DNA of 64,000 bases from contig JACEVL010000144.1 in the NCBI GenBank assembly GCA_020284085.1, forward strand, positions 1,498,501 to 1,562,500, given 5' to 3'. Positions 21,650 to 32,989 of the stretch are shown here, one piece after another. A program made the position numbers and the translations under genes. Position 1 is the first letter of the stretch. Every line of letters starts with the position of its first letter. The DNA is from Aporrectodea caliginosa. Its lineage: Eukaryota > Annelida > Clitellata > Crassiclitellata > Lumbricidae. A model generated the notes under the pieces. That model did not search any database. It worked only from the letters and a program-made list of their open reading frames with translations, and was not told the DNA's origin.

Positions 21650-22115
21650 TATTGTAATGTATTTGGACAGTTGTAAAGCGCTTCTCTCAGTGCATACTAC
21701 TCAGAGGCGCTCTTATATGTAATGTAATGTAACAAGACATTTATAAAGTGCCACTTAAGAGTCTCTCAGAGGCGCTCAACACGTGACCATCAAACAGATG
21801 AAAAAGTGCGTCTTTAAGAGTCTAGAGAAAACCATATAGCCGCGTGCAGTACGCACAGAAGGCGGAAGAGCGTTCCAGATCCGTGGCGTCGAAATCGAGA
21901 AGTCCCGACGAGCACAGATGGTGGTTCGAAACGAAGGTATCATCAAGTCATTTCGCAAGGCAGACCGGAGAGCCCGCCGACCTGTTTGAGTGCTAACTGG
22001 AAGGCACGGTTCAGCAATGTAGTCCGGAGCAGTGCCAGTCGTAGCCTTCCAAACCATCGGAGCAATTTTGAATTGTACACGATCAGCAACTGGAAGCCAG
22101 TGGAGCTCACGAGAT
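21650..22115 (-). mobile_element. L2-like LINE C-terminal fragment
   Basis: From about 22110 down to 21790 the - strand encodes [27 protein letters not shown] and RDFSISTPRIWNALPPSVR. These are the 'xLHWLPVxxRIxFKI' and 'xxWNxLPxxxR' motifs of the L2 C-terminus. The AGCGC tail follows at 21765-21660. Confidence 0.85.
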
Positions 22116-22328
22116 GTATGTATGTATGCATGCATGTAGTTATGGATGTATGTATGCATGTATTTATTGATGGATGGGTGGATGAATGGATGGACGAACG
22201 GATGAATGGATGAATGGATGGATGGATGGATGAATGGATGGATGGATGGATGATCGATCGATCGATCGATGGATCGTTGGATCGATGGATGGGTGGATGG
22301 ATGGATGGATGGATGGACGGACGGATGA
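22115..22328. repeat. (GGAT)n/(GATC)n tract
   Basis: Tetranucleotide repeats ATGG, GATC and GGAC in succession. Confidence 0.9.
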
Positions 22329-22492
22329 GATGCTTAACTGGAAGAGGGGTTACTGATTGAACGTGACCAGAAGAACCATCGACGACTGTGGCCATCGCTC
22401 TCCTACATCCTCGGCCGCTCTACTTCAACTATAAATGCATCTTACCACCGTCGATAACGACCATGCACTACCAGGAGTTCATGCGTCAAGAG

Positions 22493-22913
22493 CAAGGGTG
22501 TCAAAGCTTTATTACTGGCGGGCCAGTGGCAATTTTTCTCCAAGTGGCAGGCCAGGGTGGCGTAGTCGCCTGAGCAAAATGGGGTAGGGGTTTGAAAGGG
22601 GCTCGGTGAGTCCTTCCCCATAAAAGTTTTGCAAATCTAAATCTTAAATAGTGAATTTGTGCACAGGGTCTTAATGTTGACCTTCAGTATCTAAAACCTC
22701 TATAGCGGAGTGAGGATTTAATATTAACCTACCTGTTATCATTTAATTTCGCTTCACACGCAGTGAATTATGACAAATTTGAACTCGTATCCTCAAATTA
22801 TATTCATTCATTCATTCATCAAATTATATAGTCTGTAGGCAAGGCTCCGCGGGCCAGAAAAACATCGTATGCGGGCCAGAAATGACCTGCGGACCGTACG
22901 TTTGACACCCCTG
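22493..22913. mobile_element. hAT MITE with GGTGTCAAA termini
   Basis: Left end CAAGGGTGTCAAAGC; right end reads CAGGGGTGTCAAACG in reverse complement. Flanks GTCAAGAG (22485-22492) and GTTAAGAG (22914-22921) match 7 of 8. 'CAGGGGTGTCAAAC' is a familiar hAT terminus in animals. The ends also share GGCCAG words. No transposase frame. Confidence 0.85.
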
Positions 22914-23287
22914 GTTAAGAGGCTATCAGCCTATCTTTCCTCCATCCAGCTAAAGGATGCCGCAATTGGAGCCGATAATCATGGAAGTCCTGCGCCAGTT
23001 ACTGCTTTTACACCATCGAAATCGTGCAACCTCGACCCTTTGCATGGCACGGCTTCTTGTTTAAGGACTTTGTGGATGATAGTTAGCCGCTGTTATTTCA
23101 GATTGCATTGGTGAGGTCATTTCTCACCTATCAGAAACGGGATATTGTCTGTTTTGTTTTCTCTTAAGCGCCGTGGTCACGATCTTGATGACGTGGCCAA
23201 TGATATCACCGAACATGTTCAATTATATAAACTTAGGGCTGGTACTGATTTAAAATAATTAATCGATTAATCTCCAAAATTTAACAT

Positions 23288-23500
23288 GGAACGGGGAGAT
23301 GTTTGAATGGTAACGCGCTGACACGAAGATCAGAAGGACGCGGGTTCGAAACCCGCTCGCCTCATAAGGTTGACTCAGCCTTCAGCTCTCTAGGGACGAC
23401 TGTAAAATGAGCAGTAGGACAGACGGGCGCCTTGCAGGCTGCCACACAGTTAAATTCGACTCCAGCTTGTTATCATCTGTTACTCCCCTTTTCATGTAAT
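23288..23500 (+). mobile_element. tRNA-derived SINE, second family (copy 1)
   Basis: A polymerase III B box GGTTCGAAACC lies at 23343-23353, about 50 bp after the head. 'ATGAGCAGTAGGACAGACGG' and 'CAGGCTGCCACACAG' follow. The copy at 41965-42135 is in reverse orientation. The spacing is tRNA-like, but no acceptor stem closes, so it is a SINE rather than a tRNA gene. Confidence 0.75.
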
Positions 23501-23526
23501 CTTAATGCGTACTTGTCAGTTTGATT

Positions 23527-23840
23527 CCTCAGTTTCAGTTTCAGTTTCAGTTTCAGTTTATTGCTCCCAAATGAATTGTACATGAGATACATAACAGATA
23601 TTAGTAACAAATGGTATATATGCAACAAAAGAAGACAACAGTAGGCATTTCTTGGAGTCAATGGGTTGAAGGGAAGAATAATCCCGCTAGGTAGGGTCCC
23701 TAGATACACGATAATTAGTAAAGACGTTGGGAGATCAGTAATTGTTTGGATCATAGGATGACAAGTATAATAGAAAACGAAATTAAAAAATAAAATAAAA
23801 TAAATAAACAATGTAGGAGATAGAATTAATGAACGAATAT
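23527..23840 (-). mobile_element. LINE 3' UTR fragment with (TGAAAC)n tail
   Basis: On the - strand it ends in AATAAACTGAAACTGAAAC repeats at 23565-23527. Words such as 'CTAGGGACCCTACCTAGCGGG' resemble the 3' UTR of the LINE at 20690-20715 ('CTAGGGCCCCTAAACAGCGGG'). Confidence 0.6.
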
Positions 23841-23964
23841 TAAAAAACTTCGATTAATCAATTAAATTCGATTAATTTGGTATCTCTTACGTAAAGCGTG
23901 AAAAACTTTTAAACTGTAGTCACTGAGTCAGTTACTGCTTTCTTTCTACAAAAAAGAACTTCAA

Positions 23965-24210
23965 TCATTCCATATGCTGAAGGTGATACGTCTGCGATGT
24001 ATTTGAACCACAATAAGCGAACTGTTTATTGCAATGAAGACAGTTAATTTTGTCGCCATCTTCGACTTTTCCATCAGCATTTACCTTAAATGCAAAACGA
24101 TTCGTTAATTTTCCACTCCAACGTTTCACATTATCATGGTTCGTCATATTGCTTACTCCGGAAATGGGCCGCTCGACATCATGAAATAAGTAAAAAAAAT
24201 AATCGAACAA
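23965..24210 (-). pseudogene. hAT transposase BED zinc-finger fragment
   Basis: The frame reads VNADGKVEDGDKINCLHCNK and then TSQTYHLQHME. The C-x2-C...H-x4-H spacing with a 'TS.T.HL..H' ending is that of the BED zinc finger at the N-terminus of hAT transposases. The RNase-H-like catalytic domain is absent. It is a remnant inside a non-autonomous element. Confidence 0.7.
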
Positions 24211-24529
24211 ACCGAAATTAATCGATTAAAATTTGTAACGAATAATCGATTAATTAATCTTTAAAATCCGAAAAGCCCTAATAACAACGGAACAACTTTA
24301 ATTTTTTGCTTTTTGGACAAGTTCTGGTATTCTGCGTAGAATTTGTTATGCTGAATACGCCGGTGTTAAGAAATTTTGTAATATGTAATATTTCTGAGGA
24401 AAAGACACTCGTATTATGCACAAAAGGGATCAAATTGCAAAATATCAAATCAAAATATAATTGCAATCACTTGCTATGTACTTGCATTTTAAGGGACTGC
24501 AGGAACAGAATCTAGAAGCGTGTTGTGTG

Positions 24530-25330
24530 TGATTTTTCTTTTGTAATCAGTGTCAGGAACTTCTCTGTTCAACGTCCCACAATAATCAGCCATCGTAGTT
24601 GTATTGCACCTGCCCTGGTGTCGTATTTCCATTTGGCTGTGTCTTCGTGAAAGGTTCATCATTTATAAATGTTACGGAGATTGAATGGCAAAAAATCCAG
24701 ATGGAACGCAAAACTGTGCTTTCAGAGAATTGTTGCACTTCATCCATTTGCTGTTAAGTATTCTGTCAACCAGTAGAACGTAGTTTTTTTCCAAGAACGT
24801 TTTCGACAACATCCTTCAATGCCTTATAATGATCTTGGAGTTCGTCAAAGTGACTGTCCTTCAGCATGTACCTAAAATGCTGCGATCTAACATATATGCC
24901 TGCTTCTTGCTATCGGATAATGTTAAAGCTTGTCTCTCATTTATTTTGATCTTTGCCCAGTTCGTTCAGTGTCTTACAGTTTTTCGTAAGTCATATAGTT
25001 TTACGTGAAGTGATGGCAGGAAAACTTTGTGATCTACAAGGTCGTTCAACTGGGGTTGAATTACCAAATTGAGACTCCACTGGTTGTTGAAATTCTGCCA
25101 TAATTTTTAAAGTTCATTGTCTCTCCTGCCGCAGCCTCTTCTGCGTCGTTAAGGTTCTTACAGTTGATGTCCAGATCATCATCCAGTACCCACACTCCTA
25201 GCGCATCTGGCATAGGACGACTGCCTTCAAGTGGCGTTGGTCTAATTGCTAACGGCAGAGTTGGACAATGAACCGATTCTTGTTTTTAGAAGACAAGCCA
25301 GACACATTTTCCAAGCATATCTTGAAGTGA
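24530..25330 (-). pseudogene. Possible decayed ORF, origin unknown
   Basis: Read on the - strand, fragments such as MPDALGVWVLDDDLDINCKN (about 25217-25158) and, after many stops and shifts, 'YPIARSRHICQIAAF' and 'TPRSL' look protein-like. No domain is assigned; a dead transposase is the best guess. Confidence 0.25.
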
Positions 25331-25444
25331 CGCTATACAATTTTATAGTCACAATTTTGAACTACACTTATAGGCCTACCAAAGAAATGTAACATGAATT
25401 TATAGACTGAAACAAACATAAAAGCTGAATGCACATAATTATAT

Positions 25445-25560
25445 ATGTTTTTATATATATATATATATAGCGATCTGATATGTATATATATATATACATC
25501 CATTAACTATAACTATATATATATATATATATGCGCACACGTATATAATTACATATATTG
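25445..25560. repeat. (TA)n tracts with local inverted symmetry
   Basis: Three TA runs separated by short unique words; 'TATATATATA' blocks pair around 25470-25500. Confidence 0.8.
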
Positions 25561-25983
25561 GTGTATGCGTGTATGTGCGACTGTGCGTTTGTATCTGTGT
25601 GTGTAGATGCGCGTATGTTTATGTAAAGTTGAAAATCAGTGGCACAGTCTATTTAAGCCAGCCCAGTGAGAAGACTTCATTTTCTTAGCCTTGGCATATT
25701 ATGAGCCAGCCGGCTCTCTTGCCGTCTAATCATCCAGTCGGAAATGTACAGTCGATGTACTCAGTTGATGACCGAGTTCGCTAGAGGACACCAGTCGAAG
25801 AAAAACAGTCTTTAGCCATCCAAAGTTAATGATCGAAAGTGTGATGTTGGGAATAATTTAAGGCACCTAATGACAGGTTGGACCTTGCAGACAATGGCTT
25901 GGCTATATGGTAGACTGGTGCCAAATGAATGACTTTGGCAGAGCACAAGTGTAGCAGGAAGGAAGTCACTGTGTAATGAATGT
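25561..25983. other. No recognised gene
   Basis: TG-rich start, then unique sequence without a supported coding frame. Confidence 0.4.
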
Positions 25984-26407
25984 CTATGGAGTTAAAGCAA
26001 ATGAATTGCGATGATAAAGCGAAGAAGAATGTGAAGAATGCGAAGAAGAAGAATGAGAAGACGAATGCGGGAAGAAAGAGTCAGAAAAGAGAATGGAGAG
26101 AAGAAGAATGTGAGGACGAAGAACGCGAAGAAGAATGCGAAGAATGTGAATAATGCGAGGAAGAAACAGGCGAAGAAGAATGCGAAAAAGAAGAACACGA
26201 GAAGAGTGCGAGAAACAGAAGAATACGAACAAGAATGCGAAGGAGAAGATAAAGAAGAAGAGAAATAAGAAGAAGAAAAAGAAGAAGAAGAAAACGACGA
26301 AGAAGAAGATGAAGAAGATGATGATGACGAAGATGATGCAGATGAAGAAGAAGAAGAAGTCGAAGACAAGGAAGAAGAACAAGAAAAATGAAGATGATGA
26401 CGACGAC

Positions 26408-26438
<31 letters not shown>

Positions 26439-26465
26439 TGAGGATGATGATGATGATGACAGGAA
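25984..26465. repeat. Purine-rich GAA/GAC tract ending in (GAT)n
   Basis: 480 bp of AAGAAGAATGCGAAG-type purine repeats ending in GATGATG. The Lys/Glu/Asp-rich (+) and Ser/Phe/His-rich (-) frames are products of the repeat. Confidence 0.9.
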
Positions 26466-28090
26466 AGAAGAAAGTTGACACAAAATCATGTTCATAACAT
26501 CCAAGCTGACAAACATAGCGTCAGCCTGTGTACGTCTATTTCCGCGTATGGGTTTGTTTAAGTATAGCTAGATTTGTTTGTAGGTCTGACTGTGTGTAAG
26601 CGTGTGTACGTCTGAGTATATTAAGTGTGAAAAATATCAATCGTATTCGTTTTTTTTGCGAGTCCACTATATTCGACGACGACGACAATTACATATCGCT
26701 TAGCCGACACTTCTGCGAGAATTGCTCTCGCGACCGGCATATCTATATGAAAATGACTTCCGCACCTCGCCGCTGGAGTTCGCCAGCCTTCCATGGCGCA
26801 AACAATGGTGCAAATTAGCAAAATAGAAATTTCGTCGGTGGCCCCAAAGTGCCGGCACTTTTCAGCCACCGTGAAGGCTATTACTGGTGGTAATCACTCT
26901 CCCGCCGATGCTCTTACGGAAGGCAATCACTCCCCTCCGAGGCTCTTACGGAAGGCCATCAAAGTACCAATTGTTTGGGTCGGATAATGACTCGCATAAT
27001 GGCGAGGTGATTGAATATATCTGTATATATTCGCTGTGATTTATGTATTATATATACTGTAAGCACTTACGTATGTATGTATATATATATGCTCACAACT
27101 ATGATATACGATATGCATACAGTCTATATATATGCCAAACTTAGTCTTATGTCTGTATGTATATATTATATATATTCATCATCATATCATCATATCAGGA
27201 TCCATAGGCCCGTAGGTGTCCAACGCTTGCCTCGGATCCCTAGGTCAATGCTTGCATTGGATTTCATTCGTATTTTTTCTTTACGAACGGAGTATCTGCA
27301 CCCATCCGTTCGACCTTCGCGCTTCTCCCTTAAAGAGAGTTCAGGCTTAGGACTGGCTCTGATAACCACATGTGGTATCAAAGGCGGCGATGCCACCCAC
27401 GTTTGCCAGCTTTTCAGGGTTCCTGCTGAGCCTGTCCACCTCGCGTAGCGCCCTAAGGTGGTACTCGGCCAAGACCTTCACCACTGATGGCATAGCCTCA
27501 GCAGGCACTCCCCTACTGACTGTTGCCACCCCCTCACCACGTTGAGGTGTGAGTTGGACTTCGAGGGGGATTATATATATTAAACATATATATATATGCC
27601 ATACGTAGGCTTATCTCTATGTATAAAAAACTGCTGCCTGCCAAAGCTGAACAGACACGATCTGAGATCAGAAAGAAGGAACGCACTACAGACAGGTGAC
27701 AGACATATAGACAGACAGATAGAGAGAGGCAGAAAGACGCACAGACAGACAGACGCACAGACAGACAGACGCACAGACAGACGCACAGACAGACAGACGG
27801 AGTCATTGGGACAAAGCTAACACGGCTACTGTGCTTATTTTAAACAACTGGTTATGTGGAACTACAAACACTGGCTGATTTTATGTAGAGTTCAGTAGCC
27901 AGTCATCCAGAAAGTGAACTGACGACCACTGTCGACTCATAGTAGGTCAAGCGATGATAAACATTTAGAGATTACAAATGTCTGATATTCGTCATCGTTA
28001 CACATTCCTAAAAGACTCAAAATTGCTCTATAGTAGAACCACGTACATTCAAACCATCTGAAGCAGTTTCATCAGCCCATTATACTGTAA
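26466..28090. other. No gene; short repeats
   Basis: 26905-26960 contains two ~36-bp units with 'GCTCTTACGGAAGGC'. 27185-27560 is a GC-richer block flanked by TA tracts that looks like a repeat but has no recognised ends. 27690-27800 is (ACAG)n/(CAGACAGACG)n. Confidence 0.4.
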
Positions 28091-28893
28091 CTGTCGGTCT
28101 GTCCCAAGCCTGAATTAAAAGGAGGAGGGCGACGCTAATGATCTTTGTCATCACACAGTGTCGTTAAACTGAAACTATACTACTACTGCTATCTCATCAC
28201 GCAGCTTAATCTTGGAATCGTACAATGAAGAGAATGAGATAAGCGTCTTCCTGTCACCTATTTGCAACTCTGGACAACTCTTCCAACACGCATCGAGTCC
28301 GTTTATCCGCAAAAAGTAGCCGTAGATAAGCAAATGAACATTGATTGTGAATCTTCTTTTGTTCTCTGCCTCTTAGGCATTTTCTCGTTGTTCACTATTC
28401 TAATTGTGAATGGACACAGGTAAATTAAATTCGGAAGCCAAACGTGCATACTGCTATCTTCCCATCTACCATAGTGTAAGACGCTTATCTCCTCTCTCCA
28501 TCTAGGCAGGTCCTGCACGATTCCAAGATTATGCTGCGTGATGAGATAGTGTTTTCAGTTCAGTGACACTGCGTGATAATAATAATAATATCTTTTCTTT
28601 AATTAAGCGCCTGACAAACGCACTGCGCTGTACATTTACATGTTATGCAATGAAACAATTCACAAGAACACAAATGACAGAAGACATAAATCTTAACTAC
28701 TAACAGAACAGACAGCCTGCAATACAACGGCGCTAATAGCAGCCTACAAAGCATGTCCGACCTACGGGACTCGAACTCGGTACCTCTCGCTCTCTACGCC
28801 AGTGTGTTATCCAATGCGCTATCGCGCCGCCCCCCATTGACAAAGATCATTAGCGTCGCCCTCCTCCTTTTCCAGGCTTGGGACTGGCACTGT
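28091..28893. mobile_element. Long inverted-repeat element with nested SINE
   Basis: The left arm (about 28091-28250) and the right arm (about 28478-28577 continuing at 28839-28893) are reverse complements at high similarity: for example GGAGGAGGGCGACGCTAATG against CATTAGCGTCGCCCTCCTCC, and AATCTTGGAATCGT against ACGATTCCAAGATT. The right arm is split by a SINE. The outer part of the arm recurs alone at 53020-53110. The ~230-bp centre has no coding frame, so it is foldback-like and non-autonomous. Target duplications were not identified. Confidence 0.75.
28578..28838 (-). mobile_element. tRNA-derived SINE (copy 2)
   Basis: On the - strand the head reads GCGATAGCGCATTGGATAA, an A box (TAGCGCATTGG), followed by GAGTTCGAGTCCC, a B box. 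The body shares 'ACAACACAAATGACAGAAG'-like blocks with 7139-7412, and a TAATAATAAT tail lies at the low end. It is inserted in the right arm of the inverted-repeat element. Confidence 0.8.
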
Positions 28894-29083
28894 CATAAAG
28901 TACGAACAGTGGCGGAGTTGTGATGAGATAGACAACTGCGTGCAACCAACTATAGTCCCGGATCGTTGCTCCGTGTTCCCTCAGCAAGGATGAACAGTCA
29001 ATCGCTGAAACACAGACCGAGCTTGCAGCTCTGTGTCTCTCGTATATATATGTGTACATAGAACGCCTCACACATGCATTATA

Positions 29084-29200
<117 letters not shown>

Positions 29201-29266
29201 CAATTTATATGGCGCCGTAACGCGGCCATACCGCTACAAGGGCGCCTCACATACAACTAAACTGCG

Positions 29267-29568
29267 GGATACACCTTCTTCTTCTTCTTCTTCGCGTTCT
29301 CTGCCCTCAGGCAGGTTCATATGTCCAACGACGCCATTTTTCTCTGTTCTCTGCTTCTCTTTTCAGTCCGCTGTATCCCTCCTCTGCCAACATCCAGTCC
29401 AGTAGCATTGTTCTTGGCCTACCTTTCATCTTTTTCCCCTCCATTCTTTCCTCAATGATGTCTCTTAGTAGGGTGTCGCTCCTTAAGATGTGTCCTATCC
29501 ATTTCTTCTGCCGCCCCCGTATAGTGCCTATCAGTGATCTTCTTTCTTCCTTGGACAGGATACACCTT
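29267..29568 (-). mobile_element. 5'-truncated LINE (RTE-like) with TSD
   Basis: The - strand encodes [36 protein letters not shown] and [12 protein letters not shown], the C-terminal tail following reverse transcriptase in RTE-like elements. It ends in a (GAA)n tail (29278-29293 on +). It is bounded by an 11-bp duplication GGATACACCTT at 29267-29277 and 29558-29568, showing target-primed insertion into an older repeat. The 47478-47620 copy is the same family. Confidence 0.85.
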
Positions 29569-29956
29569 AGCAAACAAATAAGTTTTGAGTTTAGATTGGA
29601 AGGAGTCTACTGAGTCGGCCAATCTGATGATTGTGCCGTCATGTTACGTCACTTGACGTCAGTTTACGCAATGTAATGTACTGTAACTGAACAATTATAT
29701 AGCGCGTCTTAAGAGCCTCTTAGAGACGTACATGTGTACGAAGCTATCAGTCAGATGGGAAAAGGTGTTCGAGAAAATGCAATGCAGTCCGCAATAAGTG
29801 GAACTGAGCGAATGTCAGTAGGTAAATTGTTGCATAACGATGGTCCAATGACAGAGCAGCCCCACGTGGACGTATCGAGCTGTGACAGCGTGGCACCACG
29901 AGATCAATCAATCAATCAAATTCGTTTATTCGAAATCAAGCTGACAACATCGCTTG
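29569..29956. other. LINE/SINE tails, no gene
   Basis: 'TATATAGCGCGTCTTAAGAG' lies at 29696-29715. At 29900-29945 a (GATT)n-type tail read on - precedes AATAAACGAATTTGATT, another LINE 3' end. Confidence 0.5.
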
Positions 29957-30097
29957 TTTTCTATAGACTCTGGCAGTCTCTCTTCTTCCTTCGCTTTTCT
30001 CAAAACCTGTTTATTTTCGCGGGGCTTAGCACACTGGGAGCGCTTCTGAACGGTTCACCCTACGAGAGGCGTTTTACAAATACTTCAATACTTAAAT
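29957..30097 (+). mobile_element. L2-like LINE 3' end
   Basis: It matches, in the opposite orientation, 13752-13870: 'TTTCTCAAAACCTGTTT', 'GGCTTAGCACACTGGGAGCG' and 'GAGAGGCGTTTTACAAATAC'. Hence the same L2-like family. Confidence 0.75.
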
Positions 30098-30109
30098 AAT
30101 TTCCGTTGC

Positions 30110-30475
30110 GGTTTCCTGCCTGCCACTGCTGAAGGAGCCACTCAACTGTCCATGAAGTCGGACAATAGGCTCTTTCAAGCTATCATAAGAGAACCTTACC
30201 ATGTTCTCCGAAATTTACTCCCCCCACCCCGCAATAGTGGACATAACCTCCGAGCAAGGACGCATAACTTTAGCCTACCTGAAAAAGACGACCGTAACTA
30301 CATATCCCGCATTTTATATAAGAATGCCTACTGACTGACTTAGTTATACCGCTCCCTTAGAAGCCCTGAATCATGTGATTTTGTTGAAGTTGCGTTTTGT
30401 CAGCTCCTGAGTTCAATAAACGAGTATTGTATTGTATTGTATTGTACGATACGATACGATACGAACAGTAATACA
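30110..30475 (+). mobile_element. LINE C-terminus with (GTATT)n tail
   Basis: The frame 30152-30334 encodes KSDNRLFQAII, HVLRNLLPPP, NLRARTHNFSLP and FISRILY-type residues ending in a stop. This is the common LINE tail 'SDxRLFxxIxxxxxHVLxxLLPPP..YNLRxRxHxxxLP'. AATAAACGAGTATTGTATT and a pentanucleotide tail follow to about 30470. Confidence 0.75.
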
Positions 30476-30599
30476 GAAAGTAAGGAAGGTGACTTAAGAG
30501 AGAATGATATTCAGTAGATATTTATAAATAGGACTCGTGAAATAAAATTGCGATCTTCATCCGGCGACTGGGCTGTGTGGACAACGGAATGCACAGCTC

Positions 30600-30720
30600 C
30601 CTGATGCATTCTGGGGCAGTACCAATCAAGGAACATCTCACAATCATAAGGATCTTGTAGCATATGCGATCAGCAATTGGCAGCCAATGTAGATTTTGTT
30701 GCGTGTAATACGATATAAAT
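30600..30720 (-). mobile_element. Small L2-like RT fragment
   Basis: 'CGATCAGCAATTGGCAGCCAATGTAG' parallels, in reverse, the L2 'LHWLPIADR' segment seen at 22080 and 53560. Short and decayed. Confidence 0.5.
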
Positions 30721-30922
30721 TATGTGCGAAACGAGGCAGATTGGCAGGTAATTATACCAATTGCTAATTAACAATAAAATAATCATCACAATTTTTTGGC
30801 TTTAAACTCCACCCAACCTAGAGATCTGTTGTTTGTCTAAGGACTTAACCGATTTTAATACATATAACACGTGTATGTAGCCCGACTACAATACATAACT
30901 AGGAGTTTTCATCAGATATGGG

Positions 30923-31058
30923 CTCGATTAGTTAAACTGCTAATCGATTAGCATTAGAACTACCAAAATCATGTAGCTAATCGATAGAGATTTAGATTAG
31001 CTGTTTGTCCAATCGATAAGCTAATCGATTACAATCTAATCGATTTGTTACACGTCTC
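30923..31058 (+). mobile_element. ATCGATTA-rich MITE (copy 2)
   Basis: Starts CAGATATGGGCTCGATTAG and ends, in reverse complement, CAGAGACGTGTAACAAATCG. Flanks GTTTTCAT and GTATACAT match 6 of 8, compatible with an old hAT-type duplication. The interior is TAATCGATTA words. Confidence 0.6.
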
Positions 31059-32518
31059 TGGTATACATACATTTACATGCAAATATAAGCTACATTATTA
31101 TTTTTATGCATTTATAAAGCGCCACTGTCTAATGACCAGGCTTCAATCGATGGCGCTGAGCAATTGTGAGTGAAGGATTTGCTAAACGTCCCTGAGTAGT
31201 AACCGTCTCAATGAAGGCCCGTACTCTTCGCGTCGAACACTCCAACGAATCGGCTACCGTGTCCGTCCAAAGGTTTCCGATTGTGCAGAGATCACGTATG
31301 AATATTACTAATCGTGTGGTATTTGATTCGTTAACTGCCTAGTCTCATGAATATTCATGATGATATCCATGCTCCAGTGAGCCAGGAAAGCGACAACCGT
31401 GATGACGTTTAGCTGTCTGACGTTTTATACCAGTTCCCGTGTAGTATCGTCTTTTCAATCGCCTCCGCTTTAGCCATCCAATTCCAGCCGTCTTTGACGT
31501 GAATTCGATTGTAGCCGCCATCGCCGAGTCAGATTTGAGCCTCCATCGCCGAGTCAGTCCGTTAGACGGATGCCTCTTGGGTATTCATGCTCATCGGTCC
31601 TAAATCTGGCGTTAATGAAATTATTACAGGCGAGGGAATGGGCGACACCAAATCGATTATTGTAGTCGAGTTTTCGAATGCGCTGAACCGGGTAATCGAT
31701 TCGCACGCGGACGACTATCGATTACGGAGACAAAGCTAAGCCCGAGACGTTTAAATAATGACGAACGGACTCCGATGGATCATTTCCCATGATTTTATTG
31801 ACCGCTGCCTGTTATAAACCACGCAGATATCCATCCAGCGAAGTTCAGAACTATCTGTTAGCTGAGAAGAATGACTTGAAAGATGAAAAGAACAATCAAT
31901 TTGGATGGCTGCAATGTGATGCATTTATCGACTTCATTTTTCTTAGTCTCGGCACATTACGGAGGTTGGCCAATCCTCTACCTAGATACCTATCTTCCCA
32001 TCGACAATGTAAAGCCTGAGTTCGTTATGGAGCCCAAATGAAACAGACCTTTCGATAAAGTTTTATCTTTCTTTCGTGGTGAGAATTCGAACCATGTACC
32101 TGCTTGTCTGTCTTCCTTTGTTCCCGTCCCTGTTTGTTTCTCGCTCTGTCTCTGTCTGTCTGTCTGTCTCTCTGTTGCTCTCTCTCCCTCTCTTCTTTAT
32201 TTTCCTCCTTCGTTCCTCTGCTTTATTTTTTATCCTCCTCTCCCACACACTTCTGTTGACTGTCTATCTAGACAGTTTGTCTGTCCATCCGTCCGTCTTT
32301 CGGTCTGCTTCGTTCCTGTTCCACTGCAGTCTGCCGATCAGAAGATGGCACTGGTAATCTGTGGTCTTTGCTGTGCCAGACCATGAATATTCCATCACTC
32401 ATGAATTGTGAAACTCAGCGTCAGGTTCGTCACCTTAGAGTGCTACCAGCGAGCTGCATTTCCGTCAACACGGTCAAAGACATTTTAACCAGATTCCGGA
32501 TTTCAACGTCACATACCT
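31059..32518. other. No gene; minor repeats
   Basis: A repeat-tail word 'TTTATAAAGCGCCACTGTCT' is at 31111. Two 32-bp-spaced copies of 'CCATCGCCGAGTCAG' lie at about 31518 and 31542. A TCTG/CTCT-rich tract is at 32105-32190. No supported coding frame. Confidence 0.4.
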
Positions 32519-32672
32519 GGACAAACCACCAGTCCTGGTCAAACCACGTGATCTATCTGGACAAACCACCAGTCCTGGTAAAACCACGTGATCTATCTGG
32601 ACAAACCACTAGTCCTGGTCAAACCACGTGATCTGAGCGAACCACTTGATCTGGACGAACCACGTCATCTAG
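32519..32672. repeat. 40-bp minisatellite with CACGTG
   Basis: Period 40 bp (acaaacca starts at 32521, 32561, 32601), three units plus diverged partial ones. Each includes AAACCACGTGATCT, so an E-box CACGTG recurs every 40 bp. Confidence 0.9.
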
Positions 32673-32989
32673 ATGAATTATTATAAAGCTACGACGTGTA
32701 GAATACTAAGTTACGTGGAAGAAGGGTGCAATTTGTAAGTGTCGAAGAAACTTCTCTGCGAGTTATAAAGAAAGTAAGCCTGCATTGGCATATATATATT
32801 CATACTTTCTCCTACCCAAAGGATTTTCCTCCAATTCTATCAGCAAAAGCTGTCCTCCAATTATTCGATAGGAAACTGAGACGGTGAAGGAGAGGATTGA
32901 CCACACGCCCTCATATGCCGAGGCTAAGAAAATTAAATTGCTAGCACTTTATACTTATGGCTGCCCCGGTCTATCTTAAGGGACTGCTC

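Larger units (their letters stand above)
23234..24280 (-). mobile_element. Deleted hAT-like element with BED-finger remnant (copy 1)
   Basis: The ends are TAGGGCTGGTACTGATT and, in reverse complement, TAGGGCTTTTCGGATT, both followed by AATTAATCGATTA subterminal words. The element is nearly identical in layout to the copy at 34892-37686. Its interior carries a transposase N-terminal fragment on the - strand (23965-24210) and is interrupted by a tRNA-derived SINE (23288-23500) and a LINE 3' UTR (23527-23840). An exact target duplication was not found. Confidence 0.75.

Noticed and set aside
23289..23360. tRNA gene with GGTTCGAAACC
   Set aside because: No cloverleaf closes and a related copy at 41965-42135 shows it is a SINE head.
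25984..26516. Open frames of 114-174 codons on both strands
   Set aside because: Low-complexity purine repeat tract.
28770..28838. tRNA gene on the minus strand
   Set aside because: A and B boxes are present but no closing acceptor stem; the sequence continues into a SINE body with a second copy at 7139-7412.
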